A DNA stretch of 64,000 nucleotides. Origin: Methanosarcina horonobensis HB-1 = JCM 15518. GTDB lineage: Archaea; Halobacteriota; Methanosarcinia; Methanosarcinales; Methanosarcinaceae. The notes under the pieces were generated by a model, which worked only from the letters and a program-made list of their open reading frames with translations, was not told where the DNA came from and did not search any database. The stretch lies in NCBI RefSeq assembly GCF_000970285.1, contig NZ_CP009516.1:2769036-2833035 (forward strand), read 5' to 3'. Of this stretch, positions 26,839 to 35,903 are shown one piece after another. The translations under genes and the position numbers were made by a program. Position 1 is the stretch's first letter. Each line of letters starts with the position of its first letter.

Positions 26839-27417
26839 ATGAAAGCTATAAACGAGACTAATCAACAGATACTCTACTATGCAAGGAATTTTTTGCAATG
26901 TAGGGGTTATAATGGGTTTAGTTACAAGGATATTTCTCAAAAATTGGGAATAAAGAATGCCGCAATTCATAATTATTATCCCAAAAAAGAAGATCTAGTT
27001 GCAGCCTTGCTCGAAGACAGCAGAAAGAACTTAGCTGCAAATATTGCTCAAATAGTGGAATCCGGAGGCTCAGCCCGTGAGCAGCTTCAATACTATTTTG
27101 ATTACGCACTGAAGGAGTTTGATGAAGGCAAAAGTATCTGCCCTCCAGGCTCGGTGATACTTGATTTTGAAGAACTTCCGGAGAAGGTTAAAAAGCAAAA
27201 TCTGTTGCTGCTGGATGATATCTTGACCTGGATTTCCAAAGTTCTTAAAACCGGTCTGGAACAGGGAGAGTTTAGTTTCTCCGATCCAGTTGAAGCACGT
27301 GCAGAATTGGTAGTTGAAGTCTTAATGGGTGCCAGGCAACTATCCAGTATTAAGGGGAGAAGAACGCTTGTTAGATCCATCTCTCTAATTAAATCCGATC
27401 TTGGGTGGAAAGATTGA
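26839..27417 (+). CDS. TetR-family transcriptional regulator
   Basis: About 192 residues from ATG 26839, the usual TetR start (MKAINETNQQILYYARNFL). The frame opens at 26773, but that ATG overlaps a TATA-like TTTTTATATGG, so it is unlikely to be translated. The helix-turn-helix is FSYKDISQKLGIKNAAIHNY followed by YPKKEDLVAALLEDS. The C-terminal ligand domain is variable. The regulator sits between two gene groups whose promoters each carry the same palindrome (24871 and 27436), so it is their likely repressor. Weak half-sites (ACTTATTTAC) lie in its own leader at 26797-26830. Confidence 0.85.
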   Translation: MKAINETNQQILYYARNFLQCRGYNGFSYKDISQKLGIKNAAIHNYYPKKEDLVAALLEDSRKNLAANIAQIVESGGSAREQLQYYFDYALKEFDEGKSICPPGSVILDFEELPEKVKKQNLLLLDDILTWISKVLKTGLEQGEFSFSDPVEARAELVVEVLMGARQLSSIKGRRTLVRSISLIKSDLGWKD

Positions 27418-27435
27418 TTTTTTTTCCGAACTATC

Positions 27436-27457
27436 ACTTACTTATATATAAGTAAGT
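27436..27457. promoter_or_regulatory. 22-bp perfect palindrome, probable TetR operator 2
   Basis: Perfect inverted repeat of ACTTACTTATA over 11 bp each side. It shares 18 of 18 arm positions with the site at 24871. The centre TATATA is also a TATA box about 100 bases before the first DUF1638 gene, so bound repressor would block TBP. Confidence 0.75.
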
Positions 27458-27544
27458 ATGCCATATTAATATAGTTAATTTATTGCTCAAAAAATCGAGG
27501 TTTTATAGTAAACATAAAGAGAGTACATTCTGAGGAGACATCTT

Positions 27545-28360
27545 ATGCCTATCATGAGTATTATTTCATGCAAGATAATGCAGGATGAAATCGTTTGGAT
27601 TCTTGAAAATGACTCTTCGATTAATGAGATTATTGTAGTTGAAAACGAAAATATCCGGGAATTTACAGAAAAGCTAAATAAAGTAAACCTTCAGTATAAA
27701 GTGTTCCCTCTAAAAGATATCTCCTCACTTCCCGAAATCAAAAGTGAATGCGAGAAATATACTGTTCTGATCCATCTAATGAAACTGGGCCTTCACAGTA
27801 ATCCTAAAGAGTTGAAAAACAAAGTATATGAGATTATAAACATCCTTGCCCCTTTTTCTTCCGGAATTTTACTCTTTTACGGCTTGTGTGGAAATGTGAT
27901 GGGAAATGTTGAAAAAGATTTTGAGGTTGATTCTCTCCCATGCACGGTTCGTATTCTTAAGGATAAGAATCACAGAATTGTAGATGACTGCATAGGAGCT
28001 ACTGTGGGAGGGGTCAATAACTATCTAAGAATACTCAAAAGTGTTAGTGATGCTGGAACATATCTTTTCACTCCTATGTACAGCAAGGGCTGGAGGGAAT
28101 TACTTCAACTGGATAGGCTAAATAGAGACCCAGCCAAAGCGTTGAAACTAATGAAAAAGACCCATGAAATGATCGGTTACAAGAGGGTTGCAAAGATTAA
28201 TACCGGGCTTGAATATACTGAAAATTTCGATGCTTCTATTCGGGAATTTGCAGAATTATTTGATTTCGAAATCTTGGAATTTGATGACGGGAATCAGAAA
28301 ATTTTTGAAGATTGTTATAACGAACTCAAAGTGGAAATAGGGGCGAATAAAAGTGATTGA
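27545..28360 (+). CDS. DUF1638 family protein, copy 1
   Basis: 271 residues from ATG 27545, preceded by GAGGAGAC. It reads MPIMSIISCKIMQDE, then an ILLFYGLCGNVMG block, PCTVRILKDKNHRIVDDCIG and a LFTPMYSKGWRELLQ block, as I recall for DUF1638. A glycine-cysteine loop and conserved D/C pair suggest a metal or cofactor site. In anaerobes DUF1638 genes often lie beside corrinoid methyltransferases, which suggests a C1-related role (context only). A second copy follows directly. Confidence 0.7.
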   Translation: MPIMSIISCKIMQDEIVWILENDSSINEIIVVENENIREFTEKLNKVNLQYKVFPLKDISSLPEIKSECEKYTVLIHLMKLGLHSNPKELKNKVYEIINILAPFSSGILLFYGLCGNVMGNVEKDFEVDSLPCTVRILKDKNHRIVDDCIGATVGGVNNYLRILKSVSDAGTYLFTPMYSKGWRELLQLDRLNRDPAKALKLMKKTHEMIGYKRVAKINTGLEYTENFDASIREFAELFDFEILEFDDGNQKIFEDCYNELKVEIGANKSD

Positions 28361-28395
28361 ACAACTTTTTGTATTCACATATGGGTAGTGAGCCT

Positions 28396-29253
28396 ATGCC
28401 TGTACTTAGCATAATTGCTTGTGGAATGCTTGAAGACGAGCTAGTACATGTATTATCAAAAGACTGTGAACTTAAACAACTAATAACTGTGGAAAATCAG
28501 GATAATTCAGGTCTCCTTCACAAACTTAAGTTGAAAAATTGTGTTCCTAGAAGAGCTTTTCTGGATAGGGTTCCAATGCTTCTTAAAGATGAAGGCCGTC
28601 CTGATTTAAAAGCACCTGCAAAATTTCTGACATTATTTCCCTTTTTCAAAAGAATGCTTGAGAAAAGGAAACTAAGAGAAGAGAAAAAGGTAACTGTTGT
28701 AGTAAACCTTCTTAGCATGGGTTTGCACGCGAATCTTGAGACCTTGAAAACTGAGGTGTACAAAAACATTAGGGAAATGGCTCCTTTTTCTGACAGAATC
28801 CTGATTTTTTACGGTACCTGTGGGCATACATTTGGTAAAATGGAAGAAGACTTTGCAGAGCTTAGGTGTCCGCTTTCTTTTCTGAAGGATAAAAACGGAG
28901 AGATGATAGAAGACTGCATCAGTTTAGCTCTTGGAGGAAATGAGGCGTATGCCAGATGCATGCTCGAATTCAGAGGAATGGGCACAATTTATCTGACTCC
29001 TATGTGGGCTTCGAGCTGGAAGCGGCTGGAAAATAAAGCTAAGGGTCGAGATTTCAATAATAAGTATTTGAAAAACTCTCTTTATTGTACAGCTGCAAAA
29101 ATAGATACCGGACTTGTGAATAATTCTGAATTTAATGCTAATGTTAAGGAATTTGCCTGTAAATTCGATATGAAAATTACTGACCTTAAGGGAAGTGTAG
29201 AAATTGCAGAACAATCTTATCTTGCTGCTCGAAACGCTGTAACTGGAAAATAA
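28396..29253 (+). CDS. DUF1638 family protein, copy 2
   Basis: About 285 residues. ATG 28396 aligns with the first copy (MPVLSIIACGMLEDE beside MPIMSIISCKIMQDE). The frame also opens at 28357, overlapping the previous stop, and at ATG 28381, so the start may be earlier. It has the same blocks (LMF-type LIFYGTCGHTFGKM, PLSFLKDKNGEMIEDCIS, YLTPMWASSW) plus an insert of about 40 basic residues after position 60. Its overlap with copy 1 shows they are one operon under the TetR palindrome. Tandem duplication followed by divergence is inferred. Confidence 0.7.
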   Translation: MPVLSIIACGMLEDELVHVLSKDCELKQLITVENQDNSGLLHKLKLKNCVPRRAFLDRVPMLLKDEGRPDLKAPAKFLTLFPFFKRMLEKRKLREEKKVTVVVNLLSMGLHANLETLKTEVYKNIREMAPFSDRILIFYGTCGHTFGKMEEDFAELRCPLSFLKDKNGEMIEDCISLALGGNEAYARCMLEFRGMGTIYLTPMWASSWKRLENKAKGRDFNNKYLKNSLYCTAAKIDTGLVNNSEFNANVKEFACKFDMKITDLKGSVEIAEQSYLAARNAVTGK

Positions 29254-29507
29254 CCAATTTGCTGATACTTCATTCCCTCAAGTCTTAAAAATTATATATG
29301 GTTAATTTCATAAATATAATTGGATAAATATTTATAAATTGCTAGGCATTAGGGATTTACCTATGATCACGTTTACGTCAATTCTATTAGACAACAGGAT
29401 AAGATAAAAAGATTTAACATAACTATTAATGCCCTACTTTAAAGCAGGGTTGGGGAATTATTATATCTATTTTTAACCTGCCGGATAAGGATGAAACGGA
29501 GATCCAG

Positions 29508-32500
29508 ATGCGAAAACGGATCGCTGAATTGGAAAAAGCCAATCAAGAGTTACGTGCCGAGAATATGGCACTGAACCGGGATATCTCCAAGCACAAAAGG
29601 GCTGAGGAGGGACTGTGCAAGAGTGAGCATCACTTCAGGCTGAAGCTTGAGGATAACCTCTCACCTACCAGGAAGGCAGAAAACCTTGAGCTGGCCGAAA
29701 TTATTGATATTCAGGCAGTCCAGTCCATCATGGATGATTTTTATAAATTTGCTCACATTACCATGGCCTTACTTGATCTCAAAGGCAATGTTCTGATAGG
29801 TGTTGGATGGCAGGAGATCTGCACCGAGTTCCATAGGGTTCATCCCGAAACCTGCAGGCACTGCGTAGAAAGTGATACAAAGCTGTCCACAGGCGTTCTT
29901 CCGGGAGAGTTTAAGCTCTACAGGTGCAAAAACAACATGTGGGACATAGTAACTCCTATCATTGTTGCCGGCCAGCACATCGGCAATATCTTCTCAGGTC
30001 AGTTCTTTTTTGACGACGAGCTTCCGGACTACGAACTCTTCCTATCCCAGGCTAGAAAATATGGCTTTAATGAAGAGGAATACATAGCAGCTTTAGAAAA
30101 AGTTCCACGGCTGAGCAGAGAAACTGTTGAAAATAGCATGTCTTTCTTCATGAAACTTGCCAATATGCTCCCACAGCTAAGCCATAGTAACATCAAATTG
30201 GCCCAGTCGCTGGAGGAACGAGATATTCTGGTGGATAAACTGGAGAAAAACAGTGAAGATTTCGACCGGGCTCAGGCTGTGGGGAATATAGGAAGCTGGC
30301 GTCTGAATGTCTGTAAAAACGAATTAACATGGTCTGATGAGAATCATCGTATCTTCGGAATTCAAAAAGGCATTCCTTTGACCTACGAGACTTTTCTTTC
30401 AACGGTTCATCCGGATGACAGGGAATATGTCGACAAAGAATCTAAGGCAGGGTTAAAGGGTAAGCCATACGACATCGAACATCGCATTGTCGTAGACGGT
30501 AAGATCAAATGGGTGCGTGAAAAAGCATATCCTGAACTCGATAAAAATGGAGCACTTATCGGCGGTTTCGGCATAACGCAGGATATTACTGAACGCAAGC
30601 AGGCCGAGGATGCGTTGAGGGTTAGAGAAGAACGGTTGCGTCGCATGAGCCATGCCGGCCGTATCGGTCTCTATGAGTGGAACGCCGATCGAGAGCTAAT
30701 CCATTTCAGCCGCGAGGCGTATGAGCTGTACGGGTGCGACCCGAAGTCCCCGATAACTTATGAAAAGTGGCTTGAGAGAGTACATCCGGACGACCGTAAG
30801 ATGGTTGAGCGCGACATTGCAAAGGCACATAAGAATGCTCGTAATACTCCCGACATTTCTGCGCGGTTCGAGTTTCGTGTAATGCACGTCAATGGGACGG
30901 TTCTCTGGCTTGAAGCTATGTCGACGTATTATTTAGAAGGCGGCGACCTGATCGCACGGGGCGCCGTGCGCGACATCACCGAGCGTAAGCGGGCCGAGGA
31001 AGCCCTTATGAGAGCACACGACACTTTAGAAGAGAAAGTTAAGGAGCGTACAGCTGAGCTTGAGAAAGCTTATAATTCTTTGAAGGAAAGTGAAAGAAGT
31101 CTTGCTGAAGCTCAAAGTTTGGCTCATATTGGAAATTGGGACTGGAACCTTGTGACTGGTGAAGTTCACTGGTCTGGTGAGCTATATCGCATTTTTGGAC
31201 GTACTCCACAAGAATTCGCCGCAACTTACGATGAGTTTTTAAGTTATGTACATTCCGAAGATCGAGACCTTGTTGATACTGCCCTTAAAAAAGCTTTTAA
31301 TGGAGAACCTAGTGCAGGTGGTGACTATAGAATAGTTTTAGCTAACGGGGAAGAACGTAATGTCCATACATACGCCGAGGTTATTTTTGATGAGAAAAAT
31401 TCCCCTATTCGAATAAAAGGAACAGTTCAGGATATTACTGAGCGTATCAAGGCAGATAAAGCACTGCGTGAGAGTGAAGCGCGCCTGCGCAGGTTTTATG
31501 AATCCAGTATCATCGGCGTCTTTTACTATAACCTGGATGGTTCGATCACCGATTCCAACGATAAATTGCTGGAGATAATCGGCTACACGCGCGAGGACTT
31601 GCAGGCCGGACTGATTAAATGGGATAAGATAACTCCACCGGAGTACCGACATTTGGATGAGTGCGCCACCGCGGAATTGAGAGCAACAGGCGTGAACACG
31701 CCCTATGAGAAGGAATACTTTCGCAAAGACGGCTCACGCATACCAATTATTATTGGGTCAGCTACCTTCGATCAGGAGCGTAATGAAGGCATAGCCTTTG
31801 TCCTTGACATTACAGAGAGGAAAAAGGCAGAGAAAGCCCTGGTAAACCTTGAGATTACCCGTAAAAAGGAAATACATCACAGGATTAAGAATAACCTGCA
31901 GGTCATCTCTTCCCTTCTTGACCTTCAGGCTGATAAGTTCGATAATCCGAAAGTTATTGAAGCCTTCCATGAAAGCCAGAATAGAGTAATATCCATGGCT
32001 CTTATCCATGAGGAACTGTACAAAGGTGAAGGAACCGATACACTGGACTTTTCAGAATACCTTCAAGAACTAGCTGAAAATCTTTTCCAGACTTACAGCC
32101 TTAACAGTAAAAATATCCAGCTGAACATAGATCTGGAGGAAAATACATTCTTTGATATGGACGTTGCTGTCCCACTAGGAATAATTGTCAATGAACTCGT
32201 TTCCAATTCTCTCAAACATGCATTTCCTGGCAGAGACAAAGGAGAAATCCAAATCGAACTCCGTAGAGAAGAAAAGGGAGAATACAAAAAGGAAGGCAGT
32301 AAAATTACCAATTTTATTCTGACAGTTTCAGACAATGGAGTAGGCATTCCTGAAATCATTGATATTGAAGATATTGATAGCCTTGGACTTCAGCTTGTAA
32401 CTTCCCTTGTAGACCAACTAGATGGGGAACTTGAACTGAAAAGGAACAAGGGTACGGAATTCATTATAAGGTTCACAGTAACAGGAAAAAGTAATCAGGC

Positions 32501-32528
32501 ATCAGCCCTGCAACAATCAATTGAATAA
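29508..32528 (+). CDS. PocR-PAS multidomain sensor histidine kinase (HisKA_2 type)
   Basis: 1006 residues. A coiled-coil start (IAELEKANQELRAENMALNRD) is followed by a PocR sensory domain (about 64-215, QAVQSIMDDFYKFAHI; CRHCVESD; VAGQHIGNIFSGQFFF), four PAS/PAC units (about 250-370, 380-500, 525-650, 665-775), each closed by a DITERK motif, and a HisKA_2 domain with HHRIKNNLQVISSLLDLQ. The ATPase part has NELVSNSLKHAF and DNGVGIP. No membrane helix. PocR domains bind small organic effectors such as diols. The start is at ATG 29508 behind GGAG; the frame is open upstream. The kinase has its own promoter and no adjacent regulator. Confidence 0.9.
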   Translation: MRKRIAELEKANQELRAENMALNRDISKHKRAEEGLCKSEHHFRLKLEDNLSPTRKAENLELAEIIDIQAVQSIMDDFYKFAHITMALLDLKGNVLIGVGWQEICTEFHRVHPETCRHCVESDTKLSTGVLPGEFKLYRCKNNMWDIVTPIIVAGQHIGNIFSGQFFFDDELPDYELFLSQARKYGFNEEEYIAALEKVPRLSRETVENSMSFFMKLANMLPQLSHSNIKLAQSLEERDILVDKLEKNSEDFDRAQAVGNIGSWRLNVCKNELTWSDENHRIFGIQKGIPLTYETFLSTVHPDDREYVDKESKAGLKGKPYDIEHRIVVDGKIKWVREKAYPELDKNGALIGGFGITQDITERKQAEDALRVREERLRRMSHAGRIGLYEWNADRELIHFSREAYELYGCDPKSPITYEKWLERVHPDDRKMVERDIAKAHKNARNTPDISARFEFRVMHVNGTVLWLEAMSTYYLEGGDLIARGAVRDITERKRAEEALMRAHDTLEEKVKERTAELEKAYNSLKESERSLAEAQSLAHIGNWDWNLVTGEVHWSGELYRIFGRTPQEFAATYDEFLSYVHSEDRDLVDTALKKAFNGEPSAGGDYRIVLANGEERNVHTYAEVIFDEKNSPIRIKGTVQDITERIKADKALRESEARLRRFYESSIIGVFYYNLDGSITDSNDKLLEIIGYTREDLQAGLIKWDKITPPEYRHLDECATAELRATGVNTPYEKEYFRKDGSRIPIIIGSATFDQERNEGIAFVLDITERKKAEKALVNLEITRKKEIHHRIKNNLQVISSLLDLQADKFDNPKVIEAFHESQNRVISMALIHEELYKGEGTDTLDFSEYLQELAENLFQTYSLNSKNIQLNIDLEENTFFDMDVAVPLGIIVNELVSNSLKHAFPGRDKGEIQIELRREEKGEYKKEGSKITNFILTVSDNGVGIPEIIDIEDIDSLGLQLVTSLVDQLDGELELKRNKGTEFIIRFTVTGKSNQASALQQSIE

Positions 32529-33242
32529 TACTTAGAACTTATCCAGCCAGCATAATATGGCAGAAGCCACTTATTATTGAAACTGGGGCCTATGTGAGGC
32601 TAATGTAGAACCAAGCATAGCTATTTTTCACATTATCCTCACTTCCACACACATATGCCTAGAAGCCACTTACAATGTCCAGGGCTATCGATCGTAGTCA
32701 AATGGACCAAATATATCCCTGAAGGTTCCACGCATAATTAAAAAGAGGAAATGGATACTTTAAATATGTAGCCTTTAAGGTTCTCTCCTGCTGTGGTAGG
32801 AATAAATGTAGCAGAGCTATCGAATATAGGTAACAAGATATTTCATAAAATCAACGTTATTTTTTACAGTCGACTGTGATTCAAGGATGGCAACCAGTTT
32901 ATTTAACCGGTTTATTTAATCAGTTTATTTAGTGATTATTATATATAATATCGACAATATAATCAAGGATACGTATCTGAAAGAAACACGTTATTAATTC
33001 AAAACTAACTGGTAGTTTTCTATTCTGCTAAGAATTGGTGAACACTCACTTTTCGGAAAACATCATTCTCAGCCAGGAGGAAAACAGAGGAGGTAAAAGT
33101 ATCAGGTGAGTACAGGTTTTAAATTACTGAAAGTTGCCGTTTGAATCGGTTGTCACTGCTGTAATAGTACACTGTTACAAAGAGTTCTTTTAAAAGAGGT
33201 TAGACTGAGGTTGAACCAGTAAAATAGTAGGGGGGGCAAAGA
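32529..33242. other. Intergenic region with dispersed repeat B
   Basis: Besides repeat B (32650-32775) the 700 bases are AT-rich. The last bases hold GGGGGGG, the ribosome site of the next small gene. No tRNA-like or other structure seen. Confidence 0.5.
32650..32775 (-). repeat. Dispersed repeat, copy B
   Basis: It shares CATATGCCTAGAAGCCAC, CCAGGGCTATCG, CATAATTAAAA and ATACTTTAAA with copy A at 22195, in the same order and spacing. It lies 120 bases behind the kinase stop. Confidence 0.6.
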
Positions 33243-33431
33243 ATGAAAAGAATACATATATTAGGCGGTCTTTTAATGGGGTCCGCTTCTGGAGTTATTG
33301 CCGGTCTGATTGCAGGAATTATGTTGAAATATCTTTACGATAAATATGTTCATGAGGAACAAATACACAAAAAACTCAAATCCATTTCCATGAAGGGCCT
33401 TAAAAAACACGAAAAGTGCCTCATAATATAA
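33243..33431 (+). CDS. 62-residue glycine-zipper membrane protein
   Basis: ATG 33243 is behind GGGGGGG. The protein is MKRIHILGGLLMGSASGVIA then GLIAGIMLKYLYDKY and a basic cytoplasmic tail (KKLKSISMKGLKKHEK). The GxxxG/GSASG spacing is typical of packed single helices. Function unknown. The fragment at 33634 starts with a close relative of this N-terminus, which suggests a paralogue family, with the 21909 and 44274 genes as more distant similar cases. Confidence 0.65.
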   Translation: MKRIHILGGLLMGSASGVIAGLIAGIMLKYLYDKYVHEEQIHKKLKSISMKGLKKHEKCLII

Positions 33432-33633
33432 CCAAAAGCGTACACCTGAAAGGAAGACACTAAAAGAATACTCCATCCAAATTCAAAATTAACTGGTAGT
33501 TTCTCATCAAGTAGAGATGATAAGCACCAATTCTTCAACTATCATTGATTTTTCAGCCAGGCACAGAGTTACAAAGAATTCTCATAACTAATTTAAATAG
33601 GTCGAGTTAGTAAAGTATTGAGGGGGTATAGAA

Positions 33634-34021
33634 CTGACAAAGAAACATTTATTTGGTGGCCTATTAATGGGATCAGCCGCTGGGATTGTTGGGGGCGTAG
33701 TTGCCGGAAATTACGCTGAACTGGGTCGAATTCGATGCACCTATCGACAGTTCAACTGTCACCAAAGAAACAGTTATAGTTAAAAGCTCAGTGTCTGACG
33801 AGCCCATAGATGGTTTCCTTGATGCAGGTAGCAGGATTCTGATGTTCCGACCTTATGGAAAGTATCCTGTAGAAAATGGCGGAGCCAAAGTGTCTATTAC
33901 TCTGATAGGAACAGGTACCGGATCTGGAGCTATCACAGATACAAAAAGTGTTCTCCTGGATGGAGACAAAGATGGAAAAGCCGGTGGGGACTTCGAATAT
34001 AAGTTCAACATTATGAGATGA
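33634..34021 (+). pseudogene. Fused membrane-helix and Ig-like (Big_5) remnant
   Basis: Behind AGGGGG the reading CTG-ACA-AAG at 33634 aligns with the start of the 62-residue gene (TKKHLFGGLLMGSAAGIVGG), but CTG replaces ATG. At about 33705 the frame changes to that starting at 33701 and reads WVEFDAPIDSSTVTKETVIV and on to GDKDGKAGGDFEYKF, nearly the C-terminal domain of the 35071 gene. A deletion joined a helix to the middle of an Ig-like domain. The result is likely inactive unless frame-shifting occurs. Confidence 0.7.
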
Positions 34022-34420
34022 CAAAATTTCCTGTGAAAAACTTTTCAGTTCTTCTTTTTAATTCTTCTCTTTACTTTTTTTCATTCCATTTTTTTCATAA
34101 ACCCGAATAACAACATCTTTCTCTATCACCAGTTTCAATTAACCGTCTCTATAGACCAGACCTTTAACCTTCAAACCGGAGAAATGATATTTATTTCTTT
34201 TATCGGAGTTTTCCCTGTAGAGCTACATATCAACTTTTCAATTATAGCCTTACTTCAGGAAGCTTGCCTTAATTTTCATGACATGTGCATTCCCTGTCTA
34301 TGTGCATTCCCTGTCTATTTGATAATCATTGTAAGTTGTGAGCGGTCAAAAATAATTAAATATCTTATATAGTTGCCGTTATATATTATGCGAGATATAG
34401 AATAGATACAGGAGTGTTAA
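34022..34420. other. Intergenic region, T-rich terminator and TATA box
   Basis: A T-rich run at 34045-34095 can end the preceding transcript. A TATA-like CTTATATAGT near 34366 and AGGAG at 34411 serve the next gene. A 62-codon frame at 34184 has no ribosome site and is not called. Confidence 0.5.
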
Positions 34421-35059
34421 TTGTATTCCTTTCCGGATGATATTAAAAAGAATTCTCCGGCCTGGAAATTTGGGGGTATTGGATTGTTAGGAAAATATGG
34501 TAAGCTGTTGCTAGGTGCATATATCCTGAGAAAACTAAAATCAGGTAATTCTCACGAAGTTTCAGGACCTGAAAAGAACGGATTGCTGAGCAAATATGGC
34601 AAAATAATTCTGGGTGCATATTTGATGAAGAAGCTCAGGAAAGGCAAATATTTCGGAACCAGAGAGCGCGAAGAAAGCACAGGGGGATTATTGCAAAAGT
34701 ATGGAAAGTTAATGCTTACTACATATGCTGTGAAAAAGTTGCGATCAGGAAAATCTCATGAAGAGGTGGAACGATCTCAACAGTATACTGAACCGTCTGC
34801 GTGCGTCAGCTCATTTTTGTCATGTATAGCAAAGAAATACGGAAAATGGTTACTGAGCGCATACCTCATAAAGAGGTTTCACCACAGAGAACCAGAAGCC
34901 GAGGAAGTAGTTGAGACAGAGACATATGAGGAGGAGAAGGGACCATCGATGATTAACTTCAACAAAATAATAATTTGTACACTTGCCGGAGTTACTGCTG
35001 TATATGCAATTAAAAAGTACAGAGCTAAACACAGCGGGCATAAAATCGAAGTGGAATAA
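34421..35059 (+). CDS. KYGK-repeat membrane-associated protein
   Basis: 212 residues from TTG 34421, 5-6 bases behind AGGAG. Four copies of a ~22-residue unit, G-L-L-x-K-Y-G-K-L-L-L-G-A-Y-x-x-K-K-L-x-x-G, start near residues 21, 54, 89 and 135, separated by charged linkers (EREEST, EEVERSQQ, EPEAEEVVE). A final helix (IIICTLAGVTAVYAIKKYRA) and HSGHKIEVE close it. Each unit is an amphipathic or short membrane helix with basic ends, so the chain may lie on or span the membrane several times. No known family. It overlaps in promoter and spacing with the following gene (11 bases), so they are probably one operon. Confidence 0.7.
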   Translation: MYSFPDDIKKNSPAWKFGGIGLLGKYGKLLLGAYILRKLKSGNSHEVSGPEKNGLLSKYGKIILGAYLMKKLRKGKYFGTREREESTGGLLQKYGKLMLTTYAVKKLRSGKSHEEVERSQQYTEPSACVSSFLSCIAKKYGKWLLSAYLIKRFHHREPEAEEVVETETYEEEKGPSMINFNKIIICTLAGVTAVYAIKKYRAKHSGHKIEVE

Positions 35060-35070
35060 AACCAGAGAGG

Positions 35071-35595
35071 ATGGATCCACAGATGCACGGAAAAAGAAAC
35101 TGGTCTAAGATATTATTGGGGGCGTTTGCAGGAGTTGCATTTTTATATATTATCAAAAAATATATTCACAGAAGATCCCTTCCTGCAGCATTGACGTCTC
35201 TTCCAGTATCTTTCAAACACGGACCTACTCCTCCCAAAGTAAAAGCCATTTACCCTGACAGGCAGACTTTTGCCTACAGGTGTGACTCTCCTATATGGAT
35301 TGAGTTCGATATGCCCATGAATAACGCAACGATTACGGAAGATACCGTAATAGTCAAAAGCTCCGCATCACCAGAACCTGTGGACGGGTTTCTGGATGCA
35401 GGATCCAGAATGCTCATGTTCCGTCCTTATAATGAATATCCTATGGACGAGTACGGGGCCGAGATAACAATAACTCTGCTTGGAAGTGAGACCGGATCTG
35501 GATTTATAATGGATGAAAGGGGAATTGCTCTGGACGGTGATAAAGATGGAAAAGCCGGAGGAGACTTTGTATATACTTACAGAATTGTAAGGTAA
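35071..35595 (+). CDS. Membrane-anchored Big_5 (SbsA Ig-like) domain protein
   Basis: 174 residues at most; ATG 35083 is an alternative start because GAGAGG nearly touches ATG 35071. One helix (ILLGAFAGVAFLYIIKKYIHRR) near residues 14-36 is followed by an Ig-like domain: PPKVKAIYPDRQTFAYRCDS, PIWIEFDMPMNNATITEDTV, MLMFRPYNEYPMDEYGAEIT and a DGDKDGKAGGDF end. Such domains occur in S-layer and surface proteins. The helix resembles those ending the 34421 gene and the 44274 protein. The broken copy at 33634 retains the domain's C-terminal two-thirds. Confidence 0.7.
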   Translation: MDPQMHGKRNWSKILLGAFAGVAFLYIIKKYIHRRSLPAALTSLPVSFKHGPTPPKVKAIYPDRQTFAYRCDSPIWIEFDMPMNNATITEDTVIVKSSASPEPVDGFLDAGSRMLMFRPYNEYPMDEYGAEITITLLGSETGSGFIMDERGIALDGDKDGKAGGDFVYTYRIVR

Positions 35596-35903
35596 GATAG
35601 AAGGTGAAACATGACACCTGTTAGTCTTCTCTGCTTTCCCAAAAACGAGATAATTTCTCAATCGTTTTATTCACTAGTTTCTTTTCTTATCTATTCTTTT
35701 CTTTTTTATTATCTATCCTCTTCTTCTCATCTATTTTCTTATTCTCTTTATGATCTATTTTACCTATTCTCTTCATTCAGTACATCGCTATAGAGAACTT
35801 TTTTATTGATCTAACACAGATGCACTGTTAGTTATACACAGAGACCAAATCTAAACCCTAAATATAACTTATATTCCAATCAAAACTTTTTATCGGAGCA
35901 ATT
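35596..35903. terminator. Pyrimidine-rich tract between surface-protein operon and purP
   Basis: 35635-35780 is almost only T and C on the + strand, in repeated TCTATTTTCTT-type units. That suits an archaeal oligo-T terminator field for the preceding operon. A TATA-like ACTTATATTCC near 35867 precedes purP. An open frame in it is low-complexity and not called. Confidence 0.5.

Noticed and set aside
35611-35793. 60-codon plus-strand frame
   Set aside because: It lies in a pyrimidine-only tract of low complexity and translates to Ser/Phe/Leu/Tyr runs. A terminator field is a better reading.
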